Assembly: GCF_964019385.1 (NCBI RefSeq)
Contig: NC_088645.1
Coordinates: forward strand, 34,067,963-34,131,962
Direction: 5' to 3'
Source of the DNA: Sycon ciliatum
Lineage: Eukaryota > Porifera > Calcarea > Leucosolenida > Sycettidae
DNA length: 64,000 nt
In this document: one piece after another, positions 59,825 through 64,000 of the stretch
Layout: each line of letters opens with the position of its first letter
Position numbering within the stretch: the stretch's first letter is position 1
Notes under the pieces: generated by a model
The model's input: only the letters and a program-made list of their open reading frames with translations
What the model was told of the DNA's origin: nothing
Database searches by the model: none
Position numbers and translations under genes: made by a program

Positions 59825-60206
59825 ACTGTCAGCACCTGGTCACATCCGGATCCAGCGGCAATGGCAAGCAAGGAATTATTTCGTTTGTACTCAGAAAAGT
59901 CCTGTCTACGGAAGTTAGCGTAGACATTTTCTAGGGCACTCGACAGCTCCGGTGCGCTGACTGAAGAGGAATCAAGCGCAGCACCGAGTACTGCTCCCTT
60001 TACAGTACAACGTAAGTATCGAAAAGTGGTGAATATAAGTGGTGAATATAAGCGGTGAATATTCAGCAATATTCACCACTTATGTAGATGGCCAATTGCA
60101 TGTGGGTGAATATGGAGTGAGGTATAAACAATTGTATAGCCTTCAAACTAGAACTGTGGTATAATCGTGTAGTTATGCTCCTACCTTCGAGAGGATGCCA
60201 AAATTT

Positions 60207-60285
60207 CACGGTTCGCGTGAGACTCGGCTGGAAGCCGGGTTTTCCGCATCCGTAGGAACGCCACCACCCTTCAAGGATCAAGGCG
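60207..60285 (+). ncRNA. Structured hairpin motif, copy C
   Basis: TTCACGGTTCGCGTGA, second stem ACTCGGCT-gga-AGCCGGGT, then TTTTCCGCATCCG, AGGAACGCCACCACCC and a closing GGCG. It shares the ~78-nt core with copy A; the second stem differs at paired positions. Confidence 0.5.
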
Positions 60286-60289
60286 CAGA

Positions 60290-61019
60290 TACAGCTCCTA
60301 AAGCGGTGGGAGGTGAGTAGATCAGGTCACCAGCAAGTGGTCAAAGACCGAAAATCCCATTCACTGCATCCATGCTTTCCTCGTGCCAGGCCACGAGTTC
60401 CCAATTAACTGTGGGTCGCACGGCTGGAAAAATCCTTCCGCTTCCATGCCAAATTATGCTCCAAATTTTCAACCACCAAATTATGCCAATCATTATTATT
60501 ATGCCGGCATAATCCGCCGGTGCCTAGTTCCGAGCCACCAATCGCAGTGTCTCCAGGTCCTTCAGACTCCGGAGACGCATGGACGTTGCCTTGGCTAATT
60601 CAAAAAAGTTTAGTTTACATCAATATCAAATTCAAACAGTTGTATAGCAGGGTGTCGTTGCCTCCTCCATGATCCATCATCGACCCCAGCGACTGCGTGG
60701 ATGCCTGCAGTTGCAGTGAGGGTGGCAGAGTACTCTACTACTCCCTGGTTGCAGTCCTAGTGCTGCATACTCTGGTGGACGCATTGCTTCGAGAGAGGAG
60801 GAGAGAGTTGGAGATCGTCCGCGATCGGGGCCAAGGAGTTGGGAGAGGGATTCCCTCAGCAAGAATCCACTCATAACGATGCAGTATCGTTTGCGAGATC
60901 TCCAGAACGTACAGTTCATTGGCAAAGAAGAACAATAATAATGAAAACTGAATACCAAACGGCAACTCAACAACACCAGAACTCAGTGCAGAAGTATCAC
61001 ACCAAACTCCAAAGCCATC
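60290..61019. other. Non-coding stretch
   Basis: 60383-60560 carries AATTATGC repeats ending ATAATCCGCCGG, a fragment of the family at 55731. A 149-codon minus frame (61187-60738) has no recognisable domain. Confidence 0.45.
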
Positions 61020-61200
61020 ACCATGCAGGTTCCGCCAAAGCGGATCCGTACCGTGAAAGCGGAGGTTCCGCTCGCATATTTTTGGCGTAGCGAAATCCAA
61101 ACTTTCCGCCAAAGCGTACCTTACACCTCCGCCGTTGCCGAGGGGCAACGGCGGAAGCGGAAGTCGACGCTTTGGCGGAACCGCCAAAAAAAGTGCATGT
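61020..61200. mobile_element. Palindromic MITE-like element, TTCCGCCAAAGCG ends
   Basis: GGTTCCGCCAAAGCGGA near the left and CGCTTTGGCGGAACC near the right; a central hairpin CTCCGCCGTTGCC/GGCAACGGCGGA. Confidence 0.6.
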
Positions 61201-61270
61201 GTGACCGCGGCCTTACTTGAATGTGATTTTCCCGTATGTCACATGACTGTCGCCTTGGAGTCGACCAATA

Positions 61271-61604
61271 GGGCTTGAAAGTGATGACGTCAAAACGGCC
61301 AGGGAGTAGTAAGTTGACATCAGATTTCTATTTTTGGATCCACTAAGGTGTGACTTTGCCATTGCCTAAGTATGTGGGTGCATAGCAACCCACTCATGTC
61401 GCATGCAGGTGTGACTTTTATTTCGCCACCTGTTGTAACCCCGCCCCCAGTAGCCAAATCAGTCAGTTTCACTGGTTACATCACCTTGCTGAGAGTAAGA
61501 CCGCTTGAAATGTGCTTGGATCCATACAAAAACTGGATCCAAGTGGATCCAATTTTTGAATTTTTGAAATTGTTGCTATGCTGTGACGTAGCACTTTCAA
61601 GCCC
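61271..61604. mobile_element. MITE, GGGCTTGAAAGTG ends, copy 2
   Basis: 334 bp, the same length as copy 1 at 18686 but inverted, with ~90% similarity and TA borders. The internal GGATCCAAGTGGATCC hairpin is present in both. Confidence 0.9.
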
Positions 61605-61677
61605 TATGACAGATCAAATTACGCAGGCTAGAAAGCGCGATCCTGCCGGCTGAATGATGATGGAACTAGTTCCAATG

Positions 61678-61759
61678 CCCGTCGTCAAGTGACGACGGAT
61701 AGTGGACGGAATCCACTGCCCGTCGTCACTTGACGACGGGCAGTGGACAGAATCCACTT
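61678..61759 (+). repeat. 41-bp tandem pair with internal palindrome
   Basis: GCCCGTCGTCAAGTGACGAC and GCCCGTCGTCACTTGACGAC start the two units. The self-complementary core (CGTCGTCA..TGACGACG) is inverted at its centre (AG versus CT) between units. Confidence 0.8.
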
Positions 61760-61781
61760 ATGAGTCCACCATTTCAATGAC

Positions 61782-63047
61782 GTGGTTTTACTCACAGCGC
61801 TCAGGAAGATTCTATCATTGATTGTGCTGCGGAGGATCAACAAGGACGTCAACAACTTCGTTGCACACACACAGAGTGGTTTCCGCCCCAGCAGAAGCAC
61901 CACAGATGTTGTGTGGTCATACCGATGGTTGGCGGCTCGATGCCAACGTTATCGCTGTGCGCTGGATATCCTAGGCATTGATATGTCAAAAGCGTTTGAC
62001 TGTATAAGCAGGCCACGGCTCATCTCGGTGCTGGGATCGTTCTTGCAGCCGGATGAAATCCGAATGATCAGTTACCTCCTCCAGGACACCGTACTGCGGG
62101 TTGTACTCCCATCCGCTAAGGGCCCGTCATTCCCCACTCTCCGCGGCACACCCCAAGGTGACTCGTTGTCTCCTGTTCCTTTCATTGTGTACCTTGAGGG
62201 TGCGCTGCGTGATGTCCGGCCTCTTCTTCTACCACGTCCCCCTGCCGATATCTCCCTGGGGTTACCAACTGAAACTGCCTACGCCGACGATGTGGATTTC
62301 GTGACTACTGATGGTGAGAGGCTGAGGACCCTCCTTCCAACCATATCCAACAAGCTCCTCGAATGGGATTTGAAAGTGAATGAGACCAAAACAGAGCACA
62401 CGCACATCGAACGGCACACTGATCGCATCGAGGAGGAGTGGCGAACCACCAAGAAACTCGGGTCCCTATTAGGTGATGCCGAGGATATGCAACGGCGACA
62501 GCAACTGGCAACTGTTGCCTTTGGTAAACTCTGGACGCTGTGGATCCGTAGGTCGCTAGTTTCGGAGGATCTCCGCATTCGGCTCTATAATGCCTTTGTA
62601 CTCCCTGTACTCTGCTACAATTGTGCAACATGGGCACCAACGAAACAGCAGCTGAGCCGTATTGAGGCCTTCCACCGAAAACAGCTGCGGGCGCTAATCG
62701 GCATTGTGTTCCCGAATCGGATTAGGAACGAGAGGCTCTATGAGCGTACCGGCGCGGTTCCTCTCGGCATTATCATCTTGAGAGCTAGGTGGAGGCTCTT
62801 TGGGCACGTCCTCCGGCTCCCGGCTGACTCCCCACCATCACTGGCCATGGGAGCGTACTTTGCAGAGCCTCGCCCAGCGGGCTGGAGGGGACGACCAAGA
62901 CACACACTACCAACGCTACTACAAGATGATGCCAAGCGGATTGGACTTTCCTTGTCAAGCAAAGTCGATCTGGAGGCGTTCCGTGCCCTTGCTGCTGACC
63001 GAAGCGGTTGGGTGGGCATCTGTGCCCGAGTGGTGTCGGCACCCTAG
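61782..63047 (+). CDS. LINE reverse transcriptase (partial)
   Basis: 421 codons, open to a TAG at 63045. Motifs in order: TQSGFRPSRSTTD near 29, IDMSKAFDCI near 69, GTPQGDSLSP near 123, YADDVDF near 167 (catalytic Asp pair), then a thumb and a C-terminal region with CATWAPTKQQL and RARWRLFGHVLRLP, typical of LINE proteins. The endonuclease and RT start are lost. The first ATG is incidental. The frame has no stops, so the insertion is fairly recent. Confidence 0.93.
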   Translation: MVLLTALRKILSLIVLRRINKDVNNFVAHTQSGFRPSRSTTDVVWSYRWLAARCQRYRCALDILGIDMSKAFDCISRPRLISVLGSFLQPDEIRMISYLLQDTVLRVVLPSAKGPSFPTLRGTPQGDSLSPVPFIVYLEGALRDVRPLLLPRPPADISLGLPTETAYADDVDFVTTDGERLRTLLPTISNKLLEWDLKVNETKTEHTHIERHTDRIEEEWRTTKKLGSLLGDAEDMQRRQQLATVAFGKLWTLWIRRSLVSEDLRIRLYNAFVLPVLCYNCATWAPTKQQLSRIEAFHRKQLRALIGIVFPNRIRNERLYERTGAVPLGIIILRARWRLFGHVLRLPADSPPSLAMGAYFAEPRPAGWRGRPRHTLPTLLQDDAKRIGLSLSSKVDLEAFRALAADRSGWVGICARVVSAP

Positions 63048-63208
63048 TTTTTGTCTTCTTTTCGCATATTTCTTCTTTTTCTGAAACTGTTATGGTCTTT
63101 TGTATCTATTCGAAGTGGCTTATGCGAACATTTTTGGCTGGTTTGCATGATTTGCATGCCCATTAATGCAGCTGCAGGCCATGCTGATGTCTACGCGAAC
63201 AAGCACAT

Positions 63209-63224
63209 AATAATAATAATAATA
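63209..63224 (+). repeat. (ATA)n 3' tail of the LINE
   Basis: AATAATAATAATAATA just before the 3' target duplication; a simple-repeat tail instead of poly(A). Confidence 0.85.
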
Positions 63225-63235
63225 ATTTCAATGAC

Positions 63236-64000
63236 AAGCTTCTGTGGTCTGAAAGTACATGCAAAAGTCATGTACTGTGGTCTGTAGTCCGTGTACGGTT
63301 GTCGAAATCACTCTCACTCAGCTCACACAGAGACACAGCCTCATACATGCATACAGGACTCGAGTCACAGAATGGTTCACGTACATGTAAAATCAAACGT
63401 CAAACAGCAGTGCTAGTGATCTCCTGGGCTTGGGTGCATACGGGAAACACGTTCCAGTCACTCATACTCGGTCAGTACCGCTGTTCATCCAGCCCTTGCT
63501 GCTATCGCGGCGCGGGCTGGATTCCGAGGTACTGCCCTCGTACTCGTGCAGGAACCTGTACAATGTCATGTTCAGAAACAAACAAGCCTTCGCTTCCGCA
63601 GGCCACCACTATGCCCTTGGGCGCGTTCGTCAACTGTTCTAACAAATTTTATAAAGAGATTAGTTGAAGTGTCCCATTAGAACGGTTTCTAACATTACAT
63701 TTTAGAGCTTTTCAGTGGAATTGTCATGGCGATGATGACGTCCGATCAGATCGATGATCTCCTCGTACTACGTGACGTAGATATTCCAAACTCTTCGAAA
63801 CTAATCCACCTTCCCATCGGATGAGTTTCGAGGAGTTTCGAGGAGTTTCGAGGAGCTTCGTTTTTCTGAAGAGGCCAATATGGCCACGTCTTCAGAAAAA
63901 CGAAGCTCCTCGAAAAGTCATAGAGTGACAATCCGAACGCGCCCTGGTGGGGAATGCAGACCTCGCAAGTGAGTCAGGGCCTCAGGGGAGAGGAGGTGAG
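63236..64000. other. Non-coding right edge with a strong hairpin
   Basis: No gene recognised. Direct GAGTTTCGAG units (63822-63850) lead into a hairpin at 63848-63915 whose arms GAGCTTCGTTTTTCTGAAGA and TCTTCAGAAAAACGAAGCTC enclose ~20 bp. Confidence 0.6.

Larger units (their letters stand above)
61782..63224 (+). mobile_element. 5'-truncated non-LTR retrotransposon (LINE)
   Basis: Begins inside the reverse transcriptase and ends in an (ATA)n tail (63209-63224). It is bounded by an exact 11-bp duplication ATTTCAATGAC (61771-61781, 63225-63235), the signature of target-primed insertion with 5' truncation. Confidence 0.93.

Overview
This is nuclear DNA from an animal, most likely a marine invertebrate. 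The evidence is spliced genes with GT-AG introns, a cilia-specific animal gene family (Pierce1/UPF0691), a tRNA-Ser gene, GA/CA microsatellites, and a dense load of eukaryotic transposons (Ty3-type LTR element, LINEs, Penelope-like relics, MITEs, SINEs). Nothing bacterial is present. I cannot fix the phylum from the sequence alone.

Layout. (1) 1-1.4 kb, plus strand: two consecutive exons of a Pierce1-like ciliary microtubule inner protein. (2) 3.47-6.67 kb: a young LTR retrotransposon with 369-bp LTRs and a 726-codon ORF. The ORF runs gag, zinc knuckles and protease, then joins the start of the reverse transcriptase directly to the end of the integrase. (3) 7.1-45.1 kb, minus strand: one large gene that I rebuilt from at least 29 exons. 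It encodes a divergent unconventional myosin. The order is a Gln/Pro-rich N-terminal extension with a coiled coil, a motor domain holding a ~165-residue Pro-rich insert before switch II, an IQ-type neck and an SH3-like module. The exon phases agree from exon 1 through exon 21. Its introns carry a plus-strand tRNA-Ser(GCU) gene, many MITEs, Penelope-like relics, a LINE tail and two tRNA-derived SINE copies. (4) 45.1-64 kb: mainly transposable elements. These include an ~826-bp palindrome, a 3.6-kb element with ~545-bp inverted repeats, 8-bp target duplications and a transposase relic, a short non-autonomous LTR element (58.7-59.8 kb), and a 5'-truncated LINE with an 11-bp target duplication (61.8-63.2 kb).

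The two host genes point toward each other (Pierce1-like rightward, myosin leftward), with the LTR element between them. The most unusual items are the myosin architecture, with its Glu-to-Gln change in switch II; the in-frame collapsed but apparently young LTR element; a short structured repeat present three times with compensatory stem changes; hammerhead-like cores beside Penelope-like relics; and a nested MITE whose empty site survives in a second copy of its host element.
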